This document shows, in pieces, positions 40,988 through 49,333 of a DNA stretch of 64,000 nt. Source of the DNA: Gp6-AA40 sp035492455 (GTDB taxonomy: Bacteria; Acidobacteriota; Vicinamibacteria; Vicinamibacterales; UBA2999); NCBI GenBank assembly GCA_035492455.1, contig DATJJE010000056.1, positions 1 through 64,000 of the forward strand. The letters are read 5' to 3'. The notes under the pieces are model-generated. The model worked only from the letters and a program-made list of their open reading frames with translations. It was not told the DNA's origin and did no database searches. Numbering within the stretch: the first letter of the stretch is position 1; each line of letters begins with the position of its first letter. The position numbers and the translations under genes were made by a program.

Positions 40988-41012
40988 AGCTCCACTTGGA
41001 TCTTGGAGCTTT
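40986..41012 (+). terminator. Hairpin terminator after the metallo-hydrolase gene
   Basis: AAAGCTCCA (40986-40994) and TGGAGCTTT (41004-41012) pair for nine bases around CTTGGATCT, starting within the stop codon, and are followed by CTGTT. Good candidate intrinsic terminator on the plus strand; on the minus strand the A/T flank could also serve the convergent gene. Confidence 0.7.
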
Positions 41013-41015
41013 CTG

Positions 41016-43133
41016 TTAATTCGTCGTCGCGGAAGGTGTGGCCGGTACTCGGAACGCCACCAGCTCACCAGGGACGCCGCCACCACCAACCGCGACGACG
41101 ATGTACTGGCGGCCGTTCAGCATGTAGGTCATCGGCGATCCGCTCTGGCGGGCGGGCATCAGCACCGCTCCGGCATCCTTGCCGGTCGCCTTGTCGTAGG
41201 CACGCAGCAGCGCGCCACGCGCATGACCGTTCGTGGTCTCCACCGCTTCACCTGCGATCAGCAGCGTTTTGGTCACGAGTGTGCCGATGATCCCCGCCTG
41301 ACCGGTGCGCGGAATGGTCACGCCCTTCAGCGCCGGGTGATTGCGAACGTTGTCCGGCGTGTCGCCGTGCGCGATCTGCCAGAGGATCTCGCCTTTATCC
41401 AGACTGATGGCGCTGATGCTGCCGTACGGCGGCTTGACGATCGGCAGGCCCTGCACCGTGATGGCGGGGCCCCCTTCACCGCCACCCGCCCCCGCTTGGG
41501 CGCCTTCCGATCCCGGCACCTGCGCCCCGTGCGCGACGATCACGGGAGGCCGCGGTGCGCCACCCATCGGAGTGGCCATGCGCGCGCCGGTGATGGCGTT
41601 GCCCGACACGTAATTCATGTCATACACCTTCGGGTCGTCTGGCTTGACCATGCCGAGCGACGCGGGGTTGCGGCGTGAATAGACGTACATGATGTGCGTC
41701 TCGGGGTCGTACGAACCTCCGGCCCACACCGTGCCGCCGCCATTGATCGCGAGGCTCAGCGTGCCGAGTGGTCCGTCAACCTTGCTGACGGTGGGAGGCG
41801 TGAAGACGGGACCGATCTTGTACTTGGAGACGATGCGCTCGCCTTCCGCGCGAAGCTCGGGCGTGAAGTCGATGATGTAGTCCTTCGCGAATCCGTTCCA
41901 GTCGTAGGCGAACGGCTTGCCGTGCGAGTCGAGCGGAACCGGTTGCGTCGGCGCGTACCATTCGCCCGGCACATCGCCCTTCTCCACCGCGCGCTCCTCG
42001 ATCGGCCAGATTGGCTTGCCCGTCTGGCGATCGAAGACGTAGAGCATCGCCTGCTTGGTTGGCTGCGCGAGCGCCTTCACGGTGCGTCCGTTTACGGTGA
42101 TGTCCGCGAGAATCGGCGCACACGGGATGTCGAAGTCCCAGATGCCGTGATGCACGAGCTGATAGTGCCACTTGCGCTCACCAGTCTTCAGATCGAGCGC
42201 GACGACGCTTTCGCCGAACAGGTTGTTGCCGGGACGATGGCCGCCGTAATAGTCACCGGTCGACATCTCGACAGGCAGATAGACCATGCCGAGCTGTTCG
42301 TCGATCGACATCTGGCCCCATACGCCGGTGTTGCCGGTATACGTTGAGGAGTTGTTCTCCCACGTGTCGTTGCCGAACTCGCCGCGCTGCGGAATGGTGT
42401 GGAAAATCCAGAGCCGCTTGCCGCTCTTCACGTCGTAGCCGCGGATGTAGCCCTTCTCGTTCTTGTAGCCCTTCGGTGGGACGCTGCCGCTCATGTGCGC
42501 GGCGCCGATGATGATCGTGTTGCCGGCGACGACGGGCGCGGCATGCAACCCCACTTCGCCGTTCACCAGATCCATCTGCTGATCGTCTTCAAGCTTCAGG
42601 TCGACGGCGCCTTCCTTGCCGAAGTTCGCGATGCGCGCTCCGGTCTTCGCATTGAGCGCGATCAGCTGGTAGCCGGGAGTGACGTAGAGGATGCGTTCCT
42701 CGCCACCATCACTCCAGTACGCGAGGCCGCGGCCGGAGAGCTGACGGGGCGCCGACTCACCCCGCGGTCCCTCGACTTCCTTGTGCATCCAGAGCATCTC
42801 GCCGGTCGCGGCGTCGAGCGCGACAACGGCGCGCCGAGTGCCGGCCGTCGAGTAGACAACGCCGCGCACCATCAGCGGCGTCGACTCGAACTGAAACTCG
42901 GGACGCGGACCGAGGTTCTCGGTCTTGAATCTCCACGCCACCTCGAGCTTGTTGAAATTCGTGGCGTTGATTTGATCGAGCGGCGCATAGCGTGTGTTGG
43001 CGAGGTCGCCGCCGTAGGTCGTCCACTCGCCGGCCCGGGCACCGACCTGGCCGGAAACGGGCAGGCTCGCCCAGACGATGAGTGCGCCGAGCGCGAGCAG
43101 ACCCAAGCACCACCGACGAACCGTTGCTGTCAT
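41016..43133 (-). CDS. PQQ-dependent dehydrogenase, glucose-dehydrogenase-like propeller
   Basis: 705 residues from ATG 43133 with GGAGG upstream. Signal peptide at 1-28. Quinoprotein blades include GEWTTYGGDLANTRYAPLDQINATNFNKLEVAWRFKTENLG, GRGLAYWSDGGEERILYVTPGYQLIALNAKTG, WENNSSTYTGNTGVWGQMSIDEQLGMVYLPVE, GDYYGGHRPGNNLFGESVVALDLKTG, HHGIWDFDIPCAPILADI and the final LNGRQYIVVAVGGGG. This is the type close to the periplasmic part of membrane glucose dehydrogenase. No vicinal Cys pair is seen. A low-complexity insertion (GSEGAQAGAGGGEGGPA) is present near residue 550. Electrons may go to the diheme cytochrome encoded nearby. Confidence 0.9.
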   Translation of the reverse strand: MTATVRRWCLGLLALGALIVWASLPVSGQVGARAGEWTTYGGDLANTRYAPLDQINATNFNKLEVAWRFKTENLGPRPEFQFESTPLMVRGVVYSTAGTRRAVVALDAATGEMLWMHKEVEGPRGESAPRQLSGRGLAYWSDGGEERILYVTPGYQLIALNAKTGARIANFGKEGAVDLKLEDDQQMDLVNGEVGLHAAPVVAGNTIIIGAAHMSGSVPPKGYKNEKGYIRGYDVKSGKRLWIFHTIPQRGEFGNDTWENNSSTYTGNTGVWGQMSIDEQLGMVYLPVEMSTGDYYGGHRPGNNLFGESVVALDLKTGERKWHYQLVHHGIWDFDIPCAPILADITVNGRTVKALAQPTKQAMLYVFDRQTGKPIWPIEERAVEKGDVPGEWYAPTQPVPLDSHGKPFAYDWNGFAKDYIIDFTPELRAEGERIVSKYKIGPVFTPPTVSKVDGPLGTLSLAINGGGTVWAGGSYDPETHIMYVYSRRNPASLGMVKPDDPKVYDMNYVSGNAITGARMATPMGGAPRPPVIVAHGAQVPGSEGAQAGAGGGEGGPAITVQGLPIVKPPYGSISAISLDKGEILWQIAHGDTPDNVRNHPALKGVTIPRTGQAGIIGTLVTKTLLIAGEAVETTNGHARGALLRAYDKATGKDAGAVLMPARQSGSPMTYMLNGRQYIVVAVGGGGVPGELVAFRVPATPSATTN

Positions 43134-43243
43134 GGTTCCTCCGTGCTTTCGTAGCGTGACCATTGGGCGTGCTTATACACCATCATCCTCGGGAAACGCC
43201 AGCGTATGATCCCGGCGCGGAAGCTTTTGAAGGGGCGGTGCTT

Positions 43244-44068
43244 ATGAAATCACGAGCGCTCGGCGCGATCCTGCTCGCCGTGTTCAGCCTTGCACAGGCG
43301 CCTGCGTCGGTGCGGCTCTACGTGTTCGATTGCGGGAAGCTCGATATCCCCGACATCACTCCTTACCAGATGACCAGGGCGCAGGTCGCGACAAACGTCA
43401 TGTCGGTTCCCTGCTTCCTCATCGCCCACCCGCGCGGAACGCTGATGTGGGATGTCGGCGTGGTGCCCGACAGATTGATTCCACCTGGTGGAACGGGCAC
43501 CTTGCGCGGCTATGGGACGTCGACGAAAAGGCTCGAAACGCAGCTGCGTGAGATCGGGTACGCGCCCGCCGATATCACGTACCTGTCGCTCTCACACTTT
43601 CATTGGGACCACGTCGGCAACGCAAATCTCTTCGCGGGCGCCACGTGGCTCGTGTCGAAGGCCGAGCGCGACGTGATGTTTTCCGATCCCCCGTCGGCGC
43701 GCACGGAGCCCGAGAATTTCAGCGCCCTCAAAACCAGCAGGACGACGATCATCACGACCGCTGACTACGACGTGTTCGGCGACGGCAGCGTCGTGATCAA
43801 GTCAGCGCCGGGGCATTCGCCGGGCCATCAGGTCCTGTTTGTGCGGCTCGCCAGGACGGGACCGATTGTGCTCAGCGGAGACCTGTACCACTACCCGGAA
43901 GAGCGGGTGCTCAGAAAAGTTCCCACGACTGAATTCAATCGCGAGCAGAGTGCGGCATCGCGCGCCGCTGTCGAGGCGTTTCTGACGCGCACGCGCGCGC
44001 AGCTCTGGATCGAACACGATTTCATCAGCAATGCGAAGCTGCATAAATCGCCGCGCTATTACGAGTAG
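43244..44068 (+). CDS. Exported metallo-beta-lactamase-fold lactonase-like protein (2)
   Basis: 274 residues from ATG 43244. A signal peptide lies at 1-20. The HxHxDH motif is HFHWDH (H118, H120, D122, H123), followed by GH-SPGHQ (HSPGH), SGD (Asp), and a C-terminal His. The protein resembles the N-acyl-homoserine lactonase family (AiiA-type) in its early Cys-rich FDCGKLDIPDITPY start and MTRAQVATNVMSVPCFLIAHPRGTLMWDVG. Export of such a lactonase would place it outside the cell, where it could act on signals or on food lactones. The gene overlaps the convergent ligJ by 10 bases. Confidence 0.82.
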   Translation: MKSRALGAILLAVFSLAQAPASVRLYVFDCGKLDIPDITPYQMTRAQVATNVMSVPCFLIAHPRGTLMWDVGVVPDRLIPPGGTGTLRGYGTSTKRLETQLREIGYAPADITYLSLSHFHWDHVGNANLFAGATWLVSKAERDVMFSDPPSARTEPENFSALKTSRTTIITTADYDVFGDGSVVIKSAPGHSPGHQVLFVRLARTGPIVLSGDLYHYPEERVLRKVPTTEFNREQSAASRAAVEAFLTRTRAQLWIEHDFISNAKLHKSPRYYE

Positions 44069-45054
44069 CGTTCGTTGATGCGCGGATAAACCTTGCGCGC
44101 GTTCAGCTCGAAGAGCTTCTGCTTGTCGGATGCGCTCACCCACGTGAATCCGTCGATGTAGCGCTTCGTATCGTCGAAGTAGTGGCCGGTCTCGGGATCG
44201 ATGCCGCGTACGGCGCCTACCATTTCGGAGCCGAAGATGATGTTGTCGACAGGCACGACCTTCAACAGCAGCTCCATGCCCGGGGCGTGGTAGACGCACG
44301 TATCGAAGAAGACGTTGTCCCGGATCAGGTGCGCGAGCGGGGGACGCTTCATGTCCTGCGCAAGCCCGCGATATCGGCCCCAGTGATACGGCACCGCCCC
44401 TCCGCCGTGCGGGATGACGAACCGCAGCGTCGGGAAATCCTTGAAGAGATCCGCGGTGAGAAACTGCATGAACGCCGTGGTGTCGGCGTTCAGATAGTGC
44501 GCGCCCGTTGCATGGAAGTTCGCATTGCACGACGCGCTGACGTGCACCATCGCCGGCACGTCCAGCTCCACCAGCTTTTCATACAGCGGATACCACACGC
44601 GATCGGTCAACGGCGCCGAGGCCCAGTGGCCACCGGATGGATCCGGATTCAGATTGCAGCCGATGAACCCGAGCTCGTTGACACAGCGTTCGAGCTCGCC
44701 GATGCAGTCGGCTGGCGAGCCGCCGACGCTCTGCGGAAGCTGGCAGACACCCACGAACTGGGTCGGGAACAGGGCGCAAACCCGGTGAATCAGATCGTTG
44801 CACACGCGCGCCCACTGTCCATTCGCCCGTGCATCGCCGACGTGATGGGCCATCGCGGAGGCGCGCGGCGAAAAGATCGTCACGTCTGTGCCACGCGCGG
44901 CCTGGAACGCCAGCTGCGGCTGCACGCTGTCCCGGATCTGATCGTCGCTGATGTTCGGCGGTGTCGCGTCCGCGCCACCAGAAATCTGCGCGTCGCGAAA
45001 GGCCTGCGCCTCTTTGGGGACGGTCGTGTAGTGCCCATGGCAGTCGATTACCAT
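44059..45054 (-). CDS. ligJ: 4-oxalomesaconate hydratase LigJ
   Basis: 331 residues. The sequence carries the LigJ pattern throughout: IDCHGHYTTVPKEAQAFRDAQI at the start (H6, H8), FSPRASAMAHHVGD, CVNELGFIGCNLNPDPSGGHWASAPLTDRVWYPLYEKLVEL, PAMVHVSASCNANFHATGAHYLNADTTAFMQFLTADLF, IPHGGGAVPYHWGR and AVRGIDPETGHYFDDTKRYI. LigJ hydrates 4-oxalomesaconate to 4-carboxy-4-hydroxy-2-oxoadipate in the protocatechuate/gallate 4,5-cleavage pathway (EC 4.2.1.83). It is the last gene of the aromatic operon; its ATG overlaps the symporter stop by seven bases. The aldolase LigK and ring-cleaving LigAB are not in this window. Confidence 0.9.
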   Translation of the reverse strand: MVIDCHGHYTTVPKEAQAFRDAQISGGADATPPNISDDQIRDSVQPQLAFQAARGTDVTIFSPRASAMAHHVGDARANGQWARVCNDLIHRVCALFPTQFVGVCQLPQSVGGSPADCIGELERCVNELGFIGCNLNPDPSGGHWASAPLTDRVWYPLYEKLVELDVPAMVHVSASCNANFHATGAHYLNADTTAFMQFLTADLFKDFPTLRFVIPHGGGAVPYHWGRYRGLAQDMKRPPLAHLIRDNVFFDTCVYHAPGMELLLKVVPVDNIIFGSEMVGAVRGIDPETGHYFDDTKRYIDGFTWVSASDKQKLFELNARKVYPRINERYS

Positions 45055-46343
45055 GCGCCCGCCCTCAGCTCCGACTCGAAAGTTGATGTATCGATCGCGC
45101 GTTCGAGGCGCGCGATCACGATCGTCGCCACCGCATTGCCGAGCACGTTCACCGGCACGAACGCCGACGACAACAGGCGATGAACGCCGAGAATAAGGGC
45201 CACACTTGCTACAGGGATGGTGCCCGTGGCAGCGAGCGTCGATGCGAGAACGACGATGGCCGAACCGGCAACGCCGGCGCCGCCCTTAGATGTCGCCAGC
45301 AGAATGGCCAGCAGCCCGAGTTGCTGGCCGATTGATAAGTGAATGCCTACGGCCTGCGCCAGGAACACAGCGACGCTCGCGAAGTACAGGCACGTGCCGT
45401 CATGGTTGAACCCGTAGCCCGTTGGCAGTACCAACGAGACGATGGGCGGATCGACGCCGAGCTGCCGCAGTTTGGCGTGCAGCCGCGGAAACACCGACTC
45501 GCTCGAGCTGGTGCCGACGACGATCATCAGTTCGGCGGCGATATAGCGGATCAACTGCGCCAGGTTGATGCCGAATGCCCACGCGATCGGCCATAGAACC
45601 AGCACGACGAACAGCGCGCAGAGGACGTAGAACATCAGCACGAGGTTGCCGAGCGCCAGCAGCGATGAGGCACCGAACTTGCCGACGGTGAACGCCATCG
45701 CGCCGAACGCGCCGATCGGCGCGACGTACATGGCGAAGGTCACCATCTTGAAGAAGACCTGCGAGACTGCATAGACGCCCTCGATGATCGGTTGGCCCTT
45801 CGGCCCGAGCGCCAGCAGCGCGAACCCGAACATCACCGAGAAGAACAACACCGGCAGGACATCGCCCTCGGCGAAGGCGCCGACCGCGCTCGTCGGCACG
45901 AGGCTGACCAGAAACTCGCCATAGCCGACCGGCCGCGTATCCTGCTGCACCTCGGCCTGATTTCCCAGCGTCGCCGCATCGACGTGCATGTTCGCACCTG
46001 GCGCCCACAGGTTCACGACGAGAAGGCCGAGTACGAGCGCAATCGTCGTGACGATCTCGAAGTAGATGAGCGTCTTGATAGCCACGCGTCCGACACGCTT
46101 CGCTTCGCCGACGCTGGCGATGCCGTGGACGACGGTGCAGAAGATGATGGGCGCGACGATCATGCGCACCAGCCGGATGAAGAGATCGCCGAGCGGCCTT
46201 AACGAGTCGGCGCTCTGCGGCCACAGGTAGCCGACGAGGCTGCCAACGAGCATCGCGACAAGGATCTGCAGCGAGAGGTCGGCGTAGAGCGCGCGTCTTG
46301 CCCGGCCGGTCGTTACGGCGTGAACCGGAGCCGCGGTCGCCAT
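45048..46343 (-). CDS. C4-dicarboxylate/H+ or Na+ symporter of the DAACS family (DctA-like)
   Basis: 431 residues from ATG 46343 with about eight membrane helices. The DAACS signatures are present: the serine-rich SSSESVFPRL (hairpin motif), GYGFNHDGTCLYFASVAVFLAQA (the NxDGT element), and GVHRLLSSAFVPVNVLGNAVATIVIARLE. In DctA the corresponding site binds dicarboxylates such as succinate or fumarate. In this operon the substrate could be an aromatic or aliphatic dicarboxylate, for example phthalate or a ring-cleavage product. Inner membrane. The start lies one base after the stop of the Pht5-like gene. Confidence 0.9.
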   Translation of the reverse strand: MATAAPVHAVTTGRARRALYADLSLQILVAMLVGSLVGYLWPQSADSLRPLGDLFIRLVRMIVAPIIFCTVVHGIASVGEAKRVGRVAIKTLIYFEIVTTIALVLGLLVVNLWAPGANMHVDAATLGNQAEVQQDTRPVGYGEFLVSLVPTSAVGAFAEGDVLPVLFFSVMFGFALLALGPKGQPIIEGVYAVSQVFFKMVTFAMYVAPIGAFGAMAFTVGKFGASSLLALGNLVLMFYVLCALFVVLVLWPIAWAFGINLAQLIRYIAAELMIVVGTSSSESVFPRLHAKLRQLGVDPPIVSLVLPTGYGFNHDGTCLYFASVAVFLAQAVGIHLSIGQQLGLLAILLATSKGGAGVAGSAIVVLASTLAATGTIPVASVALILGVHRLLSSAFVPVNVLGNAVATIVIARLERAIDTSTFESELRAGAW

Positions 46344-46344
46344 G

Positions 46345-47229
46345 TCAGTCCGCCGCCGGGCCGAGAATCCGCACGGCCTCGGCATAGACGTCATCGACCG
46401 ACGGACGCCGGGTAATCAGACGCTGATCGAATGAATAGGCAATCATCCGCTCGACCGATGCACGGGTCGCGTTGACGCCGAATCGCAGCGGGTCATCAAG
46501 ACCCTTCGGCAGGGACGCCGCCGCGCGGCTCTCGACGAGCAGGCGATAGACCTCGCGGACCACGTCGGGCCGCGATTCCGCAATCGAGCGACGAATCGCC
46601 GCCATGTGGTTGATGGGCACGCCGCCATGCGCGCGGGCCCAGCGCTGCGCCGCTGCCTCGTGGTCCGGGATGAGATATCTGAGCGGCCCTTCTGCGGCGA
46701 CGTCGCCGAGCACCGCCGCGTCGATTTCGCCGTCGAGCAGCATCTGCTTCAGCACCTTCCCCGCCGGCGCGCGCTGCACGTTGGCCGGCTCTTTGTACTC
46801 GGCCAGATGCGGGTCCTCGAACGTCACCCACGTAATGCGGCGGTGATCGACGCCGTAGTCGTCCGCGAGAATGCCGCGCATCCACACGCCGGTCGTTTGC
46901 GTGTACGCGCGAACGCCGACGCGTTTGCCATTCAGCTCACGCGGCGTCAGCGTGCCGCGCTGCGCGTTGTAGAAGATCGTGTGGTGTTGACTTCGTCCGA
47001 GCGTCGTCGCGGGCAGCAGCACGTACGGCTTGCCGTACTCGAATCCCTGCAGATAGGTATTCAGCGCAATTTCGCCGAAGTCGTACTTCAGCTCGCGCAT
47101 CATCGGCTTGAATTCCGGGAACACCGCCTTCACATCGGCGAAGTCGAACGTCACCAGTGGTGACGACACACCGCCGGCCTTGAGCGCTTTGGTTCCCGGG
47201 TGATCGCCAAGCAGCGAGCGCAGTCTCAT
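46345..47229 (-). CDS. 4,5-dihydroxyphthalate decarboxylase-like protein (Pht5-like)
   Basis: 294 residues from ATG 47229, overlapping the lactonase stop by ATGA. Pht5-type features: TKALKAGGV at the start, ELKYDFGEIALNTYLQGFEYGKPYVLLPATTLGRSQHHTIFYNAQRGTLTPRELNGKRVGVRAYTQTTGVWMRGILADDYGVDHRRITWVTFEDPH, GKVLKQMLLDGEIDAAVLGD, MAAIRRSIAESRPDVVREVYRLL. The fold is that of a periplasmic-binding protein, but there is no signal peptide, as in the decarboxylase. The enzyme removes CO2 from 4,5-dihydroxyphthalate to give protocatechuate. The context of LigI/LigJ-like genes supports a role in aromatic acid breakdown. An ABC binding protein is the other possibility. Confidence 0.78.
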   Translation of the reverse strand: MRLRSLLGDHPGTKALKAGGVSSPLVTFDFADVKAVFPEFKPMMRELKYDFGEIALNTYLQGFEYGKPYVLLPATTLGRSQHHTIFYNAQRGTLTPRELNGKRVGVRAYTQTTGVWMRGILADDYGVDHRRITWVTFEDPHLAEYKEPANVQRAPAGKVLKQMLLDGEIDAAVLGDVAAEGPLRYLIPDHEAAAQRWARAHGGVPINHMAAIRRSIAESRPDVVREVYRLLVESRAAASLPKGLDDPLRFGVNATRASVERMIAYSFDQRLITRRPSVDDVYAEAVRILGPAAD

Positions 47230-48077
47230 GCCAACGCCGGGTAAATCGTTTGCGCGGTGCGCGAAAAGATCCATTCGCGATCAGTATCCGGAAGAAATGC
47301 GAGCGTTTCCTGCGCGAGCGCGACGAGCTCGGGAAGCGAACGCTCCGAAGCGGGGAAGTTGGAGCCCCAGACCACTCGCGACGCGCCGAACTCGGAGACC
47401 ACGCGGCCGAAGAAGCTTTCGGGCGTCGCCTTCCCTTGCGTTGCGCCGATGAAGTTGCGTTCGGTTGCTTTGAGAAACACGCCGGGGCGCTTTGCCAGTC
47501 GCCATAAGCGGTCGGCCGATCCGTACGGCGGGCCGTCGTCCTGGACAGGTCTCGCGAGGTGATCGAGCACGAGAATCAGCCGCGGAAACCGCTGGAGAAT
47601 GCGCTCGATCGCCGGAATGCCGTCGGCCGTCATCTGCAAACACACTGGCAATCGACTTTCCTGTGCCGTGCGCCATCCACGAAAGGACCGCGGATCGTCT
47701 AGCCAGCCGGCCTGCCCGGGCATCGTGCTGCCGGTTGTGAACAGCCGCATGCCGGTCAACCCACGCTTCATCCAGCACTCCATCGTCTCAGAGGCATCGG
47801 CGGCCAGGATGTCGCATGAAAAGACTCCGGTGAAGCGCCGTGGGTATGCGGCCACGGCATCAGCCACGTACGAGTTGTCGTGGCCGTAGCACGTCGACGC
47901 CTGTACCACAACCGCTTTGCGGATACCGGCGCGATCCTGCTCAGCGATCAGCTGCTCGACGCCGACGGGACGCTTCTGCGACCAGTCCGATTGATGCCCA
48001 CCAAGTGGCGCACGCGGATAACGCAGCGTGTCTGCCGCGATGACGTGCGGATGGGTATCGATGATCGGGACGTTCAC
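47226..48077 (-). CDS. Amidohydrolase-2 family lactonase (COG3618, LigI-like)
   Basis: 283 residues from GTG 48077 with AGGAGA upstream. The pattern is PIIDTHPHVIAADTLRYPRAP (HxH), AGIRKAVVVQASTCYGHDNSYVADAVAAYPRRFTGV, GLTGMRLFTTG, LVLDHLARP and RVVWGSNFPAS. COG3618 enzymes include LigI, which hydrolyses 2-pyrone-4,6-dicarboxylate to 4-oxalomesaconate, the LigJ substrate. The two genes in one operon make a LigI-type role likely. In LigI the last motif carries a catalytic Asp (GTDWPH), and here it reads GSNFP, as in many other COG3618 members, so the substrate may differ. The gap to the DUF6152 stop is five bases. Confidence 0.82.
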   Translation of the reverse strand: MNVPIIDTHPHVIAADTLRYPRAPLGGHQSDWSQKRPVGVEQLIAEQDRAGIRKAVVVQASTCYGHDNSYVADAVAAYPRRFTGVFSCDILAADASETMECWMKRGLTGMRLFTTGSTMPGQAGWLDDPRSFRGWRTAQESRLPVCLQMTADGIPAIERILQRFPRLILVLDHLARPVQDDGPPYGSADRLWRLAKRPGVFLKATERNFIGATQGKATPESFFGRVVSEFGASRVVWGSNFPASERSLPELVALAQETLAFLPDTDREWIFSRTAQTIYPALA

Positions 48078-48082
48078 GTCTC

Positions 48083-48478
48083 CTATTGACCTGGAGGCGC
48101 TCCGCCAAAGAGGCGCTGCCCCGAGTTCGCCGCCGTGACCGTCTGCGCGTTCGCGTTGTTGCTGCCGTCGCGCGCTCTCCGTGCGTCGACGGTTACGACG
48201 TCGCCGACCTTCATCGTGTCGCGCTTCAACCCCGCACGCAGCAGCTGCGCGGGACCCGGCATTTCGAACCCCCAGTTGGTCACCGATCCATCGGGATTCT
48301 TGACGTCGATGAAGAACCAGGTGTGCGGGTTGGTCCATTCGACTTTGGTCACCGTGCCCGTAAGTGTGACGGGCTTGCTTGCGTCGAACTCCGCAGTGAA
48401 CGAATGGTGCGCCAATGCGCGACCGGCCAGCGCCAGTGACATTCCAGCAACAGCGATCGCCACTCTCGTCCGCATCAT
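48083..48478 (-). CDS. DUF6152 family exported protein (copy 2)
   Basis: 131 residues. Signal peptide at 1-23, cleaved before HHSFTAEFD. The family pattern matches copy 1: LAHHSFTAEFDASKPVTLTGTVTKVEWTNPHTWFFIDVKNPDGSVTNWGFEMPGPAQLLRAG. The start overlaps the stop of the upstream secreted-protein gene (four bases). It stands in the operon that leads to the lactonase, decarboxylase, symporter and LigJ genes. The role is unknown; periplasmic substrate handling for the operon is possible. Confidence 0.88.
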   Translation of the reverse strand: MMRTRVAIAVAGMSLALAGRALAHHSFTAEFDASKPVTLTGTVTKVEWTNPHTWFFIDVKNPDGSVTNWGFEMPGPAQLLRAGLKRDTMKVGDVVTVDARRARDGSNNANAQTVTAANSGQRLFGGAPPGQ

Positions 48479-49275
48479 TTCTTCTTCCCCCAGTACTCCT
48501 GCAGGCTCTGCAGATCGCGATTGTTCTCGCAGAGATGCTCCATCAGCTCCGTGTCCGGCATCAGGAGGAAATGGATCGTATCCGACTTCCAGGGCCGCGA
48601 GTACGCCTTGGGATCGTTGATCTCCACCTCCAGATCCAGGCGGCCGAAGTTGATCCGCCGGAACCGCTCCGTCGTTTTCAACGCGTCGGTGTGCGGATGC
48701 CCGTTGTTATCCAGCCAACTGCCCTCTTTCCCGTCTCCGCTGCCCTTGAATCCAGCTGTGTCGACGACGAACGTGTCGCCTTCCCAGCGACCGACGGAGT
48801 AGCCGTACCACGCCGGATCGGGATCTTCGGGCTGCTTGCGGCCGTCGGTGTGGATCTGACGGTACTTGTGGAACTCCTCGAAGAGGACGATCGTCTCGCC
48901 GGGCGTCTGGATCATCTTGAACGGCATCGGCGGCGTGAACGCGTCGGGGACGCCGTGCGGCATGCAGTACGTCATGGGCCGCTCGTACCCCATCGTCTCG
49001 ACGCGGTGTTTGTAAACCTCGGCCGCCCACGGCAGCATCGGCGCGTCGGTCCCCGGAGGCAGCAGGTTGTCGTTGTAGCGCATCGAGTCGGCCTTCCAGA
49101 TGCCGGAGAGATCCGGTTTGCCATCAGCCGCCTTTGGCGCCGGAGCGTTGAGGTTGGGCTTCCCGTCAGGAGTACGCGGCGTTCCGGGCAGCGGAATTGA
49201 CAGCCACTGCGCATCGCCGATCGATGCCGTCGCACACAGCGCGACGAGCGCAAACACGAGTCGCAACTTGCGCAT
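48475..49275 (-). CDS. Secreted protein with WYG-x-S-x-G-x-WEG motif (copy 2)
   Basis: 266 residues from ATG 49275 with AAGGAGCG upstream. Signal peptide at 1-23. The pattern matches the protein at 32019: GKPDLSGIWKADSMRYNDNLL, EDPDPAWYGYSVGRWEGDTFVVDTAGFKG, SWLDNNGHPHTDALKTTERFRRINFGRLDLEVEINDPKAYSRPW, ELMEHLCENNRD. It is more distant from the copy 1 in the N-terminal half. This is the first gene of the aromatic operon, divergent from the ring-cleavage dioxygenase gene across 58 bp. Family function unknown. Confidence 0.82.
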   Translation of the reverse strand: MRKLRLVFALVALCATASIGDAQWLSIPLPGTPRTPDGKPNLNAPAPKAADGKPDLSGIWKADSMRYNDNLLPPGTDAPMLPWAAEVYKHRVETMGYERPMTYCMPHGVPDAFTPPMPFKMIQTPGETIVLFEEFHKYRQIHTDGRKQPEDPDPAWYGYSVGRWEGDTFVVDTAGFKGSGDGKEGSWLDNNGHPHTDALKTTERFRRINFGRLDLEVEINDPKAYSRPWKSDTIHFLLMPDTELMEHLCENNRDLQSLQEYWGKKK

Positions 49276-49333
49276 CTGATTCGCTCCTTTAACGAGTCCG
49301 CAATACTACACCACGCGTGCTAGCCTAACCTCT

